The notes beneath the pieces were generated by a model. It made no database searches. It had not been told where the DNA came from and worked only from the letters and a program-made list of their open reading frames with translations. The translations under genes were made by a program, and so were the position numbers. Shown piece after piece: positions 26,427-34,979 of a DNA stretch of 64,000 nucleotides. Numbering within the stretch: position 1 is the first letter of the stretch; each line of letters starts with the position of its first letter. The stretch lies in contig CAZYMB010000006.1 in assembly GCA_964648795.1 (NCBI GenBank), forward strand, positions 1 through 64,000, in the 5' to 3' direction. The DNA comes from JAHDDW01 sp964648795. GTDB lineage: Bacteria > Actinomycetota > Acidimicrobiia > Acidimicrobiales > SZUA-35.

Positions 26427-26525
26427 ATGGGATCACTCATTAAAAAACGACGCAAAAGAATGCGCAAGAAGAAGCACCGTAAGCTTTTGAAGAAGACCCG
26501 TGTTCAGCGGCGTAACAAGAAGTAG
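26427..26525 (+). CDS. Small ribosomal protein bS22-like (AURKAIP1/COX24 domain), 32 aa
   Basis: An ATG frame encodes 32 residues, 19 of them Lys or Arg (MGSLIKKRRKRMRKKKHRKL onward), closely matching the actinobacterial AURKAIP1/COX24-domain peptide, found as bS22 in mycobacterial 30S subunits. In actinobacteria such a gene is usual but often missed by gene callers because of its size. The stop codon abuts the end of convergent ispE. Confidence 0.9.
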   Translation: MGSLIKKRRKRMRKKKHRKLLKKTRVQRRNKK

Positions 26526-27236
26526 TTAAGCTACTTCCACCGCACTACAAAGAACGAAGGCATCGCCTTTTACGTGACCCTCTACAAACCAAGTCGAGCC
26601 ACTTCCCGCTAGCCGGGGCTCTTTACCCGCAGCTTCCCAAAGCTGACGTTTAGCTCGCTCTAACTCTGGATAAATCGCTAACGCCGCAGGTTCAAGGTCA
26701 TTACCATTATGGCCGGTAGGGCCACCCAGCTCATCCCATTTCTTGTACACCTCGACAGTTGAGCACCCAAACCCAGGTGTATAGAGAGTAAAGTCTTGTT
26801 CTTGAAAAGGTAGCGGCTCTAAAATCTCACCAATGCCGGTCACTCGAGCCCGACCACCCTTTATACAGAACGGAATGTCTGCACCAATACTCGCAGCGGC
26901 ATCTAGATCGTTAAAGCCAGCCCAACGAAATATTGCAGCAGCATCGGCTGAACCTCCACCTAAGCCAGCCTGAGTAGCGATCTGTTTGTTAATCTCGACC
27001 TGAGCTTCGACTCCTGCAAGCTTCATCGCCTGCATAACGGTATTACCTTCGCCTACCTCTACCCCACTGGTCTTGCCTGAGATAGACACACTAGCCGGAC
27101 CTTCACTCACAGTTAGTTGGTCAGCGAGTGACACTGTAACCATTTCTGCGTCGAGCAAGTGCATGCCATCTTCTCGCACACCCGTCATCCGCAACGATAA
27201 TGTGAGCTTTGCGGGAGCTAAGAGAGTTTCTGACAT
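26526..27236 (-). CDS. ispE: 4-diphosphocytidyl-2-C-methyl-D-erythritol kinase
   Basis: About 236 residues, short for the family (typically 280-310). A GHMP kinase of the non-mevalonate isoprenoid pathway. It shows LLAPAKLTLSLRMTGVREDG at the start, the ATP loop TQAGLGGGSADAAAIF and the end motif EPRLAGSGSTWF. ATG 27236 is preferred to the GTG at 27242. The assembly gap begins 22 bp upstream, so regulatory sequence is hidden. The rsmA-ispE order is normal for actinobacteria. Confidence 0.9.
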   Translation of the reverse strand: MSETLLAPAKLTLSLRMTGVREDGMHLLDAEMVTVSLADQLTVSEGPASVSISGKTSGVEVGEGNTVMQAMKLAGVEAQVEINKQIATQAGLGGGSADAAAIFRWAGFNDLDAAASIGADIPFCIKGGRARVTGIGEILEPLPFQEQDFTLYTPGFGCSTVEVYKKWDELGGPTGHNGNDLEPAALAIYPELERAKRQLWEAAGKEPRLAGSGSTWFVEGHVKGDAFVLCSAVEVA

Positions 27237-27257
27237 CAGCACAGTCTAGAGCACCAA

Positions 27258-27357
27258 NNNNNNNNNNNNNNNNNNNNNNNNNNNNNNNNNNNNNNNNNNN
27301 NNNNNNNNNNNNNNNNNNNNNNNNNNNNNNNNNNNNNNNNNNNNNNNNNNNNNNNNN
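27258..27357. other. Assembly gap (100 N) between ispE and rsmA
   Basis: A run of exactly 100 Ns. The length is probably a placeholder, so the true distance between rsmA and ispE is unknown and a gene could be hidden. Confidence 0.98.
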
Positions 27358-27464
27358 GATATTTCGGAGTACCTTGTGCCGGCAGAACAAACTACACGAG
27401 CCCCCAACTAGCTCCTCTGCCGGTGCGGACGACGAAATAGCCTCGTGTCGCTCTATTGCCTGGG

Positions 27465-28286
27465 TCAAGCAATCAGAGTTGCTAACTTCACCCACGTATC
27501 GACGGCGAGTGTTTCAGGACGTTCGGTCCCGTCCAGCCCAGCTTCACTCATAAGTTCAGTGGAGACTAGGTCGCCAATTGAGGCTCGGATCATTTTGCGG
27601 CGTTTACCAAAGGCTGTCTTAACAAGGTTCTCGAAAGTCGCATACAGCTCGGGGGCTTCGTCGACTTCACGTCGTTTGATTCTGACCAGGCACGACTCGA
27701 CCCGAGGCTGCGGCACAAACACCGACTCAGGGATGCGTGCCACCACTTTGGCTTCTGCCCAATAACCAGTGACCACAGATGGAATCCCGTAAATCTTTGA
27801 CCCGGGCTGTGATGCAAGCCTTTGCCCAGCTTCGAGTTGGACCATCACAAGCATGTCAGTGATACTAGGTTGCCCTTTAAGGAGGTCGAGAACTAGTGGA
27901 GTTGCAATGTTGTATGGCAAGTTAGCTATCAGTTTGGTTGGGCCGTCTAACAGTGCATCCCAATCCAGCTTCATGGCATCGTCGTTGATGACCTGCACTT
28001 TGTCCGCTACTTGGGCAACAGTAAGGTTTTCTTCTAACAAAGACAAGACGTGTTTGTCAAGCTCAACTGCGGTAATCGAGTCGCAGGCTTCCGCTAAAGC
28101 AACTGTCAGAGAACCGAGCCCTGGGCCAACCTCGACAACGGAATCGCCTTTGTCTATCTGCGCTAGCGAAATGATCTTATCTACAATGTTTGAGTCGACC
28201 AAGAAGTTCTGTCCTAGCGCCCTACTCGGAGCAATGCCTTGGGAATCAAGCTGATCCAAGATCATCGATTTAGTGAGACGATACAT
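27465..28286 (-). CDS. rsmA: 16S rRNA dimethyladenosine transferase
   Basis: A 273-residue methyltransferase (KsgA) that dimethylates two adjacent adenosines near the 3' end of 16S rRNA. Visible motifs are SRALGQNFLVDSNIVDKI, the SAM loop VVEVGPGLGSLTVAL, ELDKHV, and the catalytic IANLPYNIATPLV (NLPY). The C-terminal helical domain is present (VKTAFGKRRKMIRASI). It starts 3 bp after tatD ends, in the conserved metG-tatD-rsmA order. Confidence 0.95.
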   Translation of the reverse strand: MYRLTKSMILDQLDSQGIAPSRALGQNFLVDSNIVDKIISLAQIDKGDSVVEVGPGLGSLTVALAEACDSITAVELDKHVLSLLEENLTVAQVADKVQVINDDAMKLDWDALLDGPTKLIANLPYNIATPLVLDLLKGQPSITDMLVMVQLEAGQRLASQPGSKIYGIPSVVTGYWAEAKVVARIPESVFVPQPRVESCLVRIKRREVDEAPELYATFENLVKTAFGKRRKMIRASIGDLVSTELMSEAGLDGTERPETLAVDTWVKLATLIA

Positions 28287-28288
28287 AG

Positions 28289-29029
28289 TTACGTGAGGCC
28301 AAAGAAGGCTTTGGTATTCTTCGTTGTCAGTTCTGCAAACTCTTGGGTTGGCTGACCACGTAGGCCTGCTATGAACTCTCCAACGACGGCCACTCTGGCT
28401 GGCACGTTTGTTTCACCCCTGTGAGGAACTGGGGCCAAGTAAGGACTGTCAGTTTCTATGAGAATTCGGTCGTCTGGAACTATCTTGGCTGCCGCAGCAA
28501 CATCATCTACTGCAGACGGAAAAGTCACGATTCCTGAGAACGAAATGTGAGCTCCTTGTTCTAAGCACTTCTCTGCCTCAGTTGGCCCACCGGTGAAACA
28601 ATGAATCACTGTATTGGTTGGCCAGCCTTCAGAAGCCAACACTTCGAGAGTTTCGTCCCAAGCTGAACGAGTGTGGATCACCAACGGCAACTTGTGCTCG
28701 TGGGCTATGCGTATTTGCTGTGCGAAAACTTCTCGTTGAATATCTCTAGGCGAATTGTCGTAGTGATAATCGAGCCCACATTCCCCTACAGCAACTACTC
28801 CAGGCTTACCTAGCAAGTCAACCAGACCGTCAATACCTTCAGACGCATTATGTGGATGCACCCCGATAGACGCTGAGATGTTTGCGTATTTAGCAGCCAC
28901 TTCACAAGCTTTGTCCCAGTCCTTTGCTTCACACGCAATATTCACGAGGTGTTCTACACCCTGGGCCTCAATAGCTGTGTCGAAGTCAATCTTTGGGTCA
29001 CTCAGGTGACAGTGTGAATCAATCCACAC
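28289..29029 (-). CDS. tatD: TatD-family metal-dependent hydrolase
   Basis: A 246-residue amidohydrolase-fold nuclease (YcfH/TatD). The metal ligands are visible in IDSHCHLS (HxH), VAVGECGLDYHYD (the Glu), LPLVIHTR (His), VIHCFTGG (His) and ILIETDSPYLAPV (Asp). Family members act as 3'-5' DNA exonucleases or D-aminoacyl-tRNA deacylases. It starts one base after metG ends. Confidence 0.93.
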   Translation of the reverse strand: MWIDSHCHLSDPKIDFDTAIEAQGVEHLVNIACEAKDWDKACEVAAKYANISASIGVHPHNASEGIDGLVDLLGKPGVVAVGECGLDYHYDNSPRDIQREVFAQQIRIAHEHKLPLVIHTRSAWDETLEVLASEGWPTNTVIHCFTGGPTEAEKCLEQGAHISFSGIVTFPSAVDDVAAAAKIVPDDRILIETDSPYLAPVPHRGETNVPARVAVVGEFIAGLRGQPTQEFAELTTKNTKAFFGLT

Positions 29030-29030
29030 G

Positions 29031-30536
29031 TTACTCTGCCTTGATTCGAGGAAACACCGGCTTTGGTTGAGCTAGCTGCGCTCCACCTGGGTACAGCCCC
29101 CACTCCATCGCCTTTGGCATATCTTGATCTGCCGGCGAGCCATCCAAACCTAGGGCCTCCCAGATCTGTTGCGAAGAATTTACCAGTGCCGGTGAAGCAA
29201 GAATGGTTGCGATTCGCAGCACCTCCAGAGCGCTTCCGAGAATCGCCGCGCACTCGGGTGAACCATCATCTAGTTTCCAAGGCTGTGTCTCACCAAGATA
29301 AGCATTAGTCTCTCGTAGCAAGTGCCAAATAGAGTCAAGGGCGATCGAAGGCGTAAAGTTCGTCCAGCCTTCGCTCCCCTTTTCATAAGCTTGCTTGGCT
29401 AGTTCAGCCAGTGGGCTTTCTGGGTCGGGCAATGGCGCAACTCCGTCGAGTTTTTTGCCAACCAACGTAACTACCCGGGAAGCCAAGTTGCCGTAAGTAT
29501 TAGCCAAATCGGCGTTATAACGTTCGACCATGTGCTCATAGGAGAATTCAGAGTCAGCTCCTATGGAAACGTCTCGCAAGAAGTGATATCTGTATCCATC
29601 GACGCCGAAGTCTTTGACTAAGTCTTCTGGATGGATCTGAGTCAAACCAGTCTTAGATAGCTTCTTACCCCCAATCAGCAAGAAACCGGTAACGTTTACC
29701 TGCTTTGGCGGCTCAAAGCCTGCTGCCAACAACATTGCCGGCCAGTACACGCAGTGGAACCTAAGAATGTCTTTACCAATGACGTGATGCGAGTTCGCCC
29801 AGAGACGTTCAAACTTCTCTGTATCAACACCGTAGCCGGCGCCCGTAACGTAGTTAATTAGAGCGTCGTACCAAACGTAGAATACGTGTTCTTCATCCCA
29901 TGGGACTTTGACTCCCCAATCAATAGAAGTTCGACTAATCGAAACGTCTTCCAAGCCCTGCTCGACAATACCGAGTGCTTCGCTTGCCTTCCCTGCTGGT
30001 TGAACTGCCCCAGAGCTAATCCATTCTTTGAGTGGTTCTTCGAAAGCGGAGAGCTTAAAGAAATAGTTGTCTTCTTCTAACCATTCTGCTGGACGCTCGT
30101 GAGTCGGACAGTTTCCATCGACAAGGTCGTCTTCGGTGTAATAGGCCTCACAGCCAACGCAGTAGTGACCTGAGTATGTTCCCTTTTCGATATACCCGTT
30201 ATCCTTCATTCTGGTTATGAACTCTTGAACCACCTTGTGATGTTCTGGTTCAGTTGTGCGAATGAAACGATCATTACTAATATCTAGACCTTTCCAAGCC
30301 TCCTTAAAGCGGCTAGAGGTCTGATCTGCTTGCTCCAGAGGAGTAAGCCCATTAGCTTCTGCTGCTCTTTGAATCTTCAGTCCGTGCTCGTCAGTCCCAG
30401 TAAGAAACATCGTCTCATGACCCATTAGACGATTCCAACGAGCCATAGCGTCAGCAACTACTGTCGCATAGGCATGCCCAATATGGGGCACATCGTTCAC
30501 ATAGTAAATAGGGGTCGTGACATAGAAAGTTTCCAT
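29031..30536 (-). CDS. metG: Methionyl-tRNA synthetase
   Basis: A 501-residue class I synthetase charging methionine onto tRNA-Met. HIGH is at 18-21 (DVPHIGHAYATVVADAMARW) and the KMSKS loop appears as KLSKT. A CxxC zinc knuckle (YCVGCEAYYTEDDL) is paired with a reduced second knuckle (NCPTH), which is the one-knuckle actinobacterial arrangement. No C-terminal tRNA-binding extension is present. First gene of the metG-tatD-rsmA run. Confidence 0.95.
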   Translation of the reverse strand: METFYVTTPIYYVNDVPHIGHAYATVVADAMARWNRLMGHETMFLTGTDEHGLKIQRAAEANGLTPLEQADQTSSRFKEAWKGLDISNDRFIRTTEPEHHKVVQEFITRMKDNGYIEKGTYSGHYCVGCEAYYTEDDLVDGNCPTHERPAEWLEEDNYFFKLSAFEEPLKEWISSGAVQPAGKASEALGIVEQGLEDVSISRTSIDWGVKVPWDEEHVFYVWYDALINYVTGAGYGVDTEKFERLWANSHHVIGKDILRFHCVYWPAMLLAAGFEPPKQVNVTGFLLIGGKKLSKTGLTQIHPEDLVKDFGVDGYRYHFLRDVSIGADSEFSYEHMVERYNADLANTYGNLASRVVTLVGKKLDGVAPLPDPESPLAELAKQAYEKGSEGWTNFTPSIALDSIWHLLRETNAYLGETQPWKLDDGSPECAAILGSALEVLRIATILASPALVNSSQQIWEALGLDGSPADQDMPKAMEWGLYPGGAQLAQPKPVFPRIKAE

Positions 30537-30606
30537 CAGCCCTAAAGACTAACTGAAGATCAGCTAGCTAGGACGAAAATACACAGCACTACCGCCCTTT
30601 GTAACC

Positions 30607-30649
30607 ATAAAAACAGTGGTGCCCAGACTCATTGAGCCTAGGCACCACT
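30607..30649 (-). terminator. Rho-independent terminator of the DUF937-OmpA gene
   Basis: On the minus strand AGTGGTGCC pairs with GGCACCACT (30641-30649 with 30615-30623) around a 17-base loop that can pair further, followed by GTTTTTAT. It closes the 485-residue gene ending at 30676. Confidence 0.85.
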
Positions 30650-30675
30650 TAACTAACTATTTATGTAAAGAATTA

Positions 30676-32133
30676 CTAGTTGGCAGGAACCAGCACTACT
30701 CGACGGTTCAGAACAGGCGCATCAGCCTCTTCATGAGGAACCAATGGCTGATCTGGACCAAATCCAGCAGCGCTAAGTCTTGCTTCATCAGCCCCAGCAT
30801 CGATCAAGAAGTCACGAACAACTTCTGCTCTAAGAAGGCTTAGCTCCCTGTTGCGCTCTCCGTTGTCACGTGCCTGACCAATGTTGTTGGTGTGACCCTG
30901 AACTTCGAAAGCCTGCTCAGTGTTCTCAGCCAAGAAAGGAATAACTTCGTCAGTCAGAAGCGCCTGGCTTGCAGCTGTAAGAACTGAACTGTTCTCTTCG
31001 AATTGGAATGGACCAATGTTAAGAGCTTCGTTCAGGCTTCCTGCATCAACTGTCGCCGCAGGAGTAGCTGGAGTAGCTGGAGTTTCCTCTGCTACTTCTT
31101 CTTCCGCTTCGCCTTCAGTAACTTCAGCTTCAGTTCCTTCAGGCTCTACTTCTTCGCCTTCAGTCTCAGCTGGTTCAGCAACGCCGCCATCAACGACCAT
31201 TAGCTCGTTGAATACAGAATCGATTCCTTCAACTCCGCTTATTGCTTCAACAACTAGATCCGCTTCTTCTTGAGTAGAAACGATTCCAGCCACAGCTGCC
31301 AGACCACTACTTGTAGCAACTACCTCGATGCCAGCATCGGTTAGTCCTAGGTCAGCAATTGCTGTTGCGGCAGCCTCGGTAAGCTCAGGATCTATAGAGT
31401 CAGTGCCTTCACCGGCTGCTGTTTGATCATCTTCAGTTACTGGTTCTTCAGCGACTTCTTCAGTATCAGTTCCAGCTACTTCATCATCGTCTGAAGTTAG
31501 CTCACCAAGAATAAGCGCTACTGCGGCCAGAGAAATAAGGCCGGCGATAACCCACCAAAGCCAACTTGGATCTGACTCTTCTTCTTCATCGTCGTCTAAG
31601 AATGGGCGACGAGTTGTTGTTGGCTTAATTGCCTCGTATGCGTCTGTCTCATCAGAAACTTCAGCTTGGCCGTCTTGGTCAACTAGGAAAGTACCAAGGT
31701 CTTCGCCTGTGATCTTGTTTGACTCGACCTGCTTTGCTGTTACCGAAGCAACCACTGGCATGATGAGTGGAATTAATCGTTTGAAGCTTGACTTGCTTAG
31801 GCCAGTGTCGGCAGCAAATGAGTCAACGAGTTCTGTTGTCTTACCTGGCAAAACCTTACGCATGATTCGAGCGCCCGCTTTGTTGTCGCCCTTTTCGAAG
31901 TATCCGGCTAGATCTTTAAGAATTTCTTGATCTTGTTCTTCCAGAACCTCAGTTACTACTGCGGATCCACCAGGCTTAGTTGCCTTGTCAGAAAACCCTT
32001 CGAAAAGACGCGGGACTAGAGAGTCGATCACCTCTTTGGCTTTTTTTGTATTGCCGCTAGTTTGCTTGGCAATAACATCAAGAGTCTTCTTACCCTTTAA
32101 TGCATCGGTTGTTTCTTGAACAATGGAATTCAT
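30676..32133 (-). CDS. DUF937-TM-BON-OmpA protein
   Basis: A 485-residue fusion. The N-terminal 150 residues are a YidB-like DUF937 domain (LDVIAKQTSGNTKKAKEVID, then GKTTELVDSFAADTGLSKSS), followed by an acidic stretch, a membrane helix (WLWWVIAGLISLAAVALILG, about 195-215), an acidic linker, a BON-like repeat (LTDAGIEVVATSSGLAAVAG), a second acidic Pro/Glu/Ala tract and an OmpA domain (VQGHTNNIGQARDNGERNRE to NRRVVLVPA). Like its paralogue at 12134-13081 it probably anchors membrane to peptidoglycan, with DUF937 inside the cell. It sits between rsmI and metG, which are normally adjacent. Confidence 0.85.
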   Translation of the reverse strand: MNSIVQETTDALKGKKTLDVIAKQTSGNTKKAKEVIDSLVPRLFEGFSDKATKPGGSAVVTEVLEEQDQEILKDLAGYFEKGDNKAGARIMRKVLPGKTTELVDSFAADTGLSKSSFKRLIPLIMPVVASVTAKQVESNKITGEDLGTFLVDQDGQAEVSDETDAYEAIKPTTTRRPFLDDDEEEESDPSWLWWVIAGLISLAAVALILGELTSDDDEVAGTDTEEVAEEPVTEDDQTAAGEGTDSIDPELTEAAATAIADLGLTDAGIEVVATSSGLAAVAGIVSTQEEADLVVEAISGVEGIDSVFNELMVVDGGVAEPAETEGEEVEPEGTEAEVTEGEAEEEVAEETPATPATPAATVDAGSLNEALNIGPFQFEENSSVLTAASQALLTDEVIPFLAENTEQAFEVQGHTNNIGQARDNGERNRELSLLRAEVVRDFLIDAGADEARLSAAGFGPDQPLVPHEEADAPVLNRRVVLVPAN

Positions 32134-32248
32134 GTTCCGCCTTTAATTAGTTAGTGTTGCCTCGTAATGCGATGCCGCGGCCCGCTATTAACTCTGTTGA
32201 TACTATCAACGGTTTCAAGATTGTCACGTCGATTGTGGTCAATTGCGC

Positions 32249-33082
32249 CTAGTTAAGCGCCTGCGCCAGCTTATAGACCCTATTTTTAGCTACTTTTAGC
32301 TCTTGAGCAGTCTGCGCAATGGCGTCTTTTGTGGAGACTCCGCTGTTTGTTTTGTCTTCAATAACTTGCACAATCTCTGAATCGCCAACTTTGTGCGCAG
32401 AGTCATCGACAGGTCCAATAACAACCGTTAGCTCACCTTTCAAAGAGTTGTCAGCCAAGTCTTCATGAACGGATGCAAGTGTTCCCCTATAGAAAGTCTG
32501 ATAAACCTTGGTAAGTTCTCTGGCCACCATGACCAATCGATCTGGACCACAAGCTTGCATCAGCTCTGACAGAGTTCGCTCAATTCTCTTTGGCGATTCA
32601 TAAAGGACCACTAAGCCGCTAAATTCGGAAAGGGCTTGAATATCTTCGACTCGTCCTGAACCCTTCTTGTCAAGAAACCCTAGAAACATAAACTGCTTTG
32701 CAAAGAACCCACTAGCTGCCACTGCTGTTGAGATAGCGGTTGGTCCAGGAATTACATCAACTACATAGCCTGCTTCAACTACAGCTTTAACTACCATTGA
32801 GCCAGGGTCAGAAATAGTTGGCATTCCAGCATCGGTCACTAGACCGACCTTATTGCCAAGTGAAAGCTCCTCGCAGACAGCGACTGCTCCACTGCGTTCT
32901 CGATGAGACTCGATAATGATCACTTTGGGCATCTCCAGCCCTAAATAGTTCATCAACTTTGCTAGACGGCGGCTATCCTCGCACGCAATCACATCAGCAG
33001 ACGTAAGTGCTACTCTGCCACGTTCACTCAAGTCTGCCAAGTTACCAATCGGTGTACCAATAATTTCGAGGCGGCCGCTCAT
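32249..33082 (-). CDS. rsmI: 16S rRNA 2'-O-ribose methyltransferase RsmI
   Basis: A 277-residue tetrapyrrole-methylase-fold enzyme acting on C1402 of 16S rRNA. Motifs: LEIIGTPIGNLADLSERG, VIACEDSRR, GKVGLVTDAGMPTISDPG (written here with NKVG), DVIPGPTA and FLGFLDKKGSGR. The last 40 residues are helical. It overlaps the DUF192 gene by 4 bp. Confidence 0.95.
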   Translation of the reverse strand: MSGRLEIIGTPIGNLADLSERGRVALTSADVIACEDSRRLAKLMNYLGLEMPKVIIIESHRERSGAVAVCEELSLGNKVGLVTDAGMPTISDPGSMVVKAVVEAGYVVDVIPGPTAISTAVAASGFFAKQFMFLGFLDKKGSGRVEDIQALSEFSGLVVLYESPKRIERTLSELMQACGPDRLVMVARELTKVYQTFYRGTLASVHEDLADNSLKGELTVVIGPVDDSAHKVGDSEIVQVIEDKTNSGVSTKDAIAQTAQELKVAKNRVYKLAQALN

Positions 33083-33462
33083 AAATCAATATTTAGTTGC
33101 TGGCCAATTGTTAGACCCCATCGTTCGAATGATCCTGCCTCGGCTTCGATGATGCCGCCGTGCTTGTAACCAGTAAACGCCACACGGTTAGGCTTAAGTC
33201 GCAGCGTGCGCGCTACCTGGGAATCTCGGCTTAGAACTGCAACGTCTAGTTCGAATGACACTCCAAATGTGTGAATCATCGAACCTCTGCCGAAATAAAT
33301 AGCAGTATCTGTTGGGTCGGTGAACATCAGTCCTCGCATTGCAGAGCGAGTAGAAGTAGGGGAAGTCAGCGATGCTAAAACTTTGCCGTCTTCAGTTAAG
33401 AGCCACCCAGTGTCGTGACCTTTACGGCTAGACGTTGAATCTGAACTCAAGAACGTCTCCAT
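33079..33462 (-). CDS. DUF192 protein
   Basis: A 127-residue protein of the DUF192 family. Recognisable are RSAMRGLMF, MIHTFGVSFELDVAVLSRD (family HTxGM-F-D pattern) and GIIEAEAGSFERWGLTIGQQ. There is no signal peptide, whereas many DUF192 proteins are exported. Function is unknown. It overlaps the end of ychF by 35 bp; a TTG at 33450 would shorten the overlap. Likely coupled to both ychF and rsmI. Confidence 0.8.
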   Translation of the reverse strand: METFLSSDSTSSRKGHDTGWLLTEDGKVLASLTSPTSTRSAMRGLMFTDPTDTAIYFGRGSMIHTFGVSFELDVAVLSRDSQVARTLRLKPNRVAFTGYKHGGIIEAEAGSFERWGLTIGQQLNIDL

Positions 33463-34351
33463 CTTTAACTAAATAGTCTTTACCTTCCGCCCTGATCTTG
33501 CCGGACTCACGGGCTGCACCCCAAGACTTAGCTTCCAACAACTCATCCCAGTGGACGGTCTCAGCTCGAATGAAACCTCGCTGCATGTCTGTGTGTATGC
33601 GTCCAGCGCACACAGGCGCTGGCGAACCATCTCTAAATGTCCAAGCTCTAGATTCTTGTTCACCCGTTGTAAAAAATGTGCGCAGTCCTAGCGATTTGTA
33701 AGCTTGAGCCAAGAAGGTAGGGAGCACACCTTCGCCGAGACCAAGCTCGCCTAACATTTCGGCTCTGTCTTCTTTATCTAGTTGAGCTGCTTCAGCTTCA
33801 AGCTGGACACACACACCAAATGTTGAAGCTGTGTCAGGCAAGTCGGCTATAACAGGAGCCGTTATCTCATCTACTTGATCTAACTGTCCTTCATCTACGT
33901 TGACGATAGCTAAGACTGGTTTATTCGTGAGCAAGAGCCAGGAGTCGACAATCTCGTGCATGTCTTCAGTCATCTTGACACGGTAGAGAGGATTTCCTTC
34001 TTCTAGTTCTGCCAAGACGAATTGGGCTGCTTCAAGTTCAGCTTTAAGAGCGCTATCGCCTTTAGCTGCTCGTTCGAGTTTGTTAACTTTAGTCGAGACA
34101 GTTTCTAGGTCTGCCAGGGTTAACTCTGTCTCTACGATTCGTAAATGTTCGATCGGGTCTTGCGGCCCNNNNNNNNNNNNNNNNNNNNNNNNNNNNNNNN
34201 NNNNNNNNNNNNNNNNNNNNNNNNNNNNNNNNNNNNNNNNNNNNNNNNNNNNNNNNNNNNNNNNNNNNGCCAAAGCACTACCGCCTGTCAAAGCGTTGTA
34301 TAACGAAGACTTTCCAGCGTTGGGTAGACCAACAAATCCAAACTTTTCCAC
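33428..34351 (-). CDS. ychF: Ribosome-binding ATPase YchF (interrupted by assembly gap)
   Basis: Both ends are clear: the P-loop FGFVGLPNAGKSSLYNALTGG at the start and the C-terminal TGS-like domain with FIRAETVHWDELLE, KIRAEGKDYLVKDGDVLEF. YchF is an OBG-family ATPase associated with ribosomes and stress responses. The gap at 34169-34268 removes the switch regions and NxxE specificity area; by comparison with the usual 360 residues about 90 residues are missing, so the 100-N run underestimates the true length. Confidence 0.93.
   Translation of the reverse strand: MEKFGFVGLPNAGKSSLYNALTGGSALXXXXXXXXXXXXXXXXXXXXXXXXXXXXXXXXXXGPQDPIEHLRIVETELTLADLETVSTKVNKLERAAKGDSALKAELEAAQFVLAELEEGNPLYRVKMTEDMHEIVDSWLLLTNKPVLAIVNVDEGQLDQVDEITAPVIADLPDTASTFGVCVQLEAEAAQLDKEDRAEMLGELGLGEGVLPTFLAQAYKSLGLRTFFTTGEQESRAWTFRDGSPAPVCAGRIHTDMQRGFIRAETVHWDELLEAKSWGAARESGKIRAEGKDYLVKDGDVLEFRFNV
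34169..34268. other. Assembly gap (100 N) inside ychF
   Basis: A run of exactly 100 Ns within the GTPase-like domain. The flanking ychF parts remain in the same frame by chance or because of placement; true missing sequence is probably near 270 bp. Confidence 0.98.
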
Positions 34352-34414
34352 CTGTTAAGGCTAGTGAGAGATTACGCCGATAGTTACTTTAAGTAAGCCA
34401 GAATAAAGATACGG

Positions 34415-34440
34415 TTTCTATTGCTATGAAGCCATAGAAA
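34415..34440. repeat. Inverted repeat before the DUF393 gene
   Basis: TTTCTAT and ATAGAAA flank an inner GCT-ATGA-AGC stem, forming a small hairpin between divergent ychF and the DUF393 gene, 16 bases before the latter's ATG. It could be an operator. Confidence 0.35.
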
Positions 34441-34456
34441 ATCCGATAGGATCTCC

Positions 34457-34921
34457 ATGTGTCAAAAAGAAGAAGAAAAAAGCGCCTCGGAGCTCGACGC
34501 AAAAAAGCAAACCACGGTCGCAAGCCAAACGCAGGCCGCAACTAACTCGAGATACTCCAACTCAGTTCTTATATATGACGGCGATTGTGCTTTCTGCACA
34601 ACTGCTTCTGTTTGGGCTAGAGATAGAAGCCAAACCCTTTCTATAGCGGCTTGGCAGCAAACCAATCTTGAGACTTACAATTTGACCGAAGAAGAAGCCT
34701 CGATGAAAGTGCAATTCTGGGACGCTCAGAAACAAGTAGTACTTTCAGGTTCGGATGCTGTTTGTTCAACATTGGCAACATCAGACAATCTCATTTGGCG
34801 AACAATCGGCCGAATAGGGCTTGTTCCTCCTTTGCGCTGGTTTGGAATAGCGCTCTATCCAGTTGCAGCCCGATTTAGGCATCGACTGCCTGGGTCAGAA
34901 GAAGCCTGCCGGCTAGAGTAA
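34457..34921 (+). CDS. DCC-family thiol-disulfide oxidoreductase-like protein (DUF393)
   Basis: A 154-residue protein. After a 35-residue Lys/Glu/Thr-rich start comes the DCC signature LIYDGDCAFC, with both cysteines of the CxxC-like DCAFC arrangement, and the family's downstream pattern GSDAVCSTLA and RFRHRLPG. DUF393 proteins are predicted to have a thioredoxin-like fold; their substrates are unknown. AGGATCTCC precedes the ATG. Confidence 0.85.
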   Translation: MCQKEEEKSASELDAKKQTTVASQTQAATNSRYSNSVLIYDGDCAFCTTASVWARDRSQTLSIAAWQQTNLETYNLTEEEASMKVQFWDAQKQVVLSGSDAVCSTLATSDNLIWRTIGRIGLVPPLRWFGIALYPVAARFRHRLPGSEEACRLE

Positions 34922-34979
34922 CTGCAGCGTTCTTGGGTTCAGATGCACTGCTATTGGGTTGAGCAGCTAGCCTAACCAC

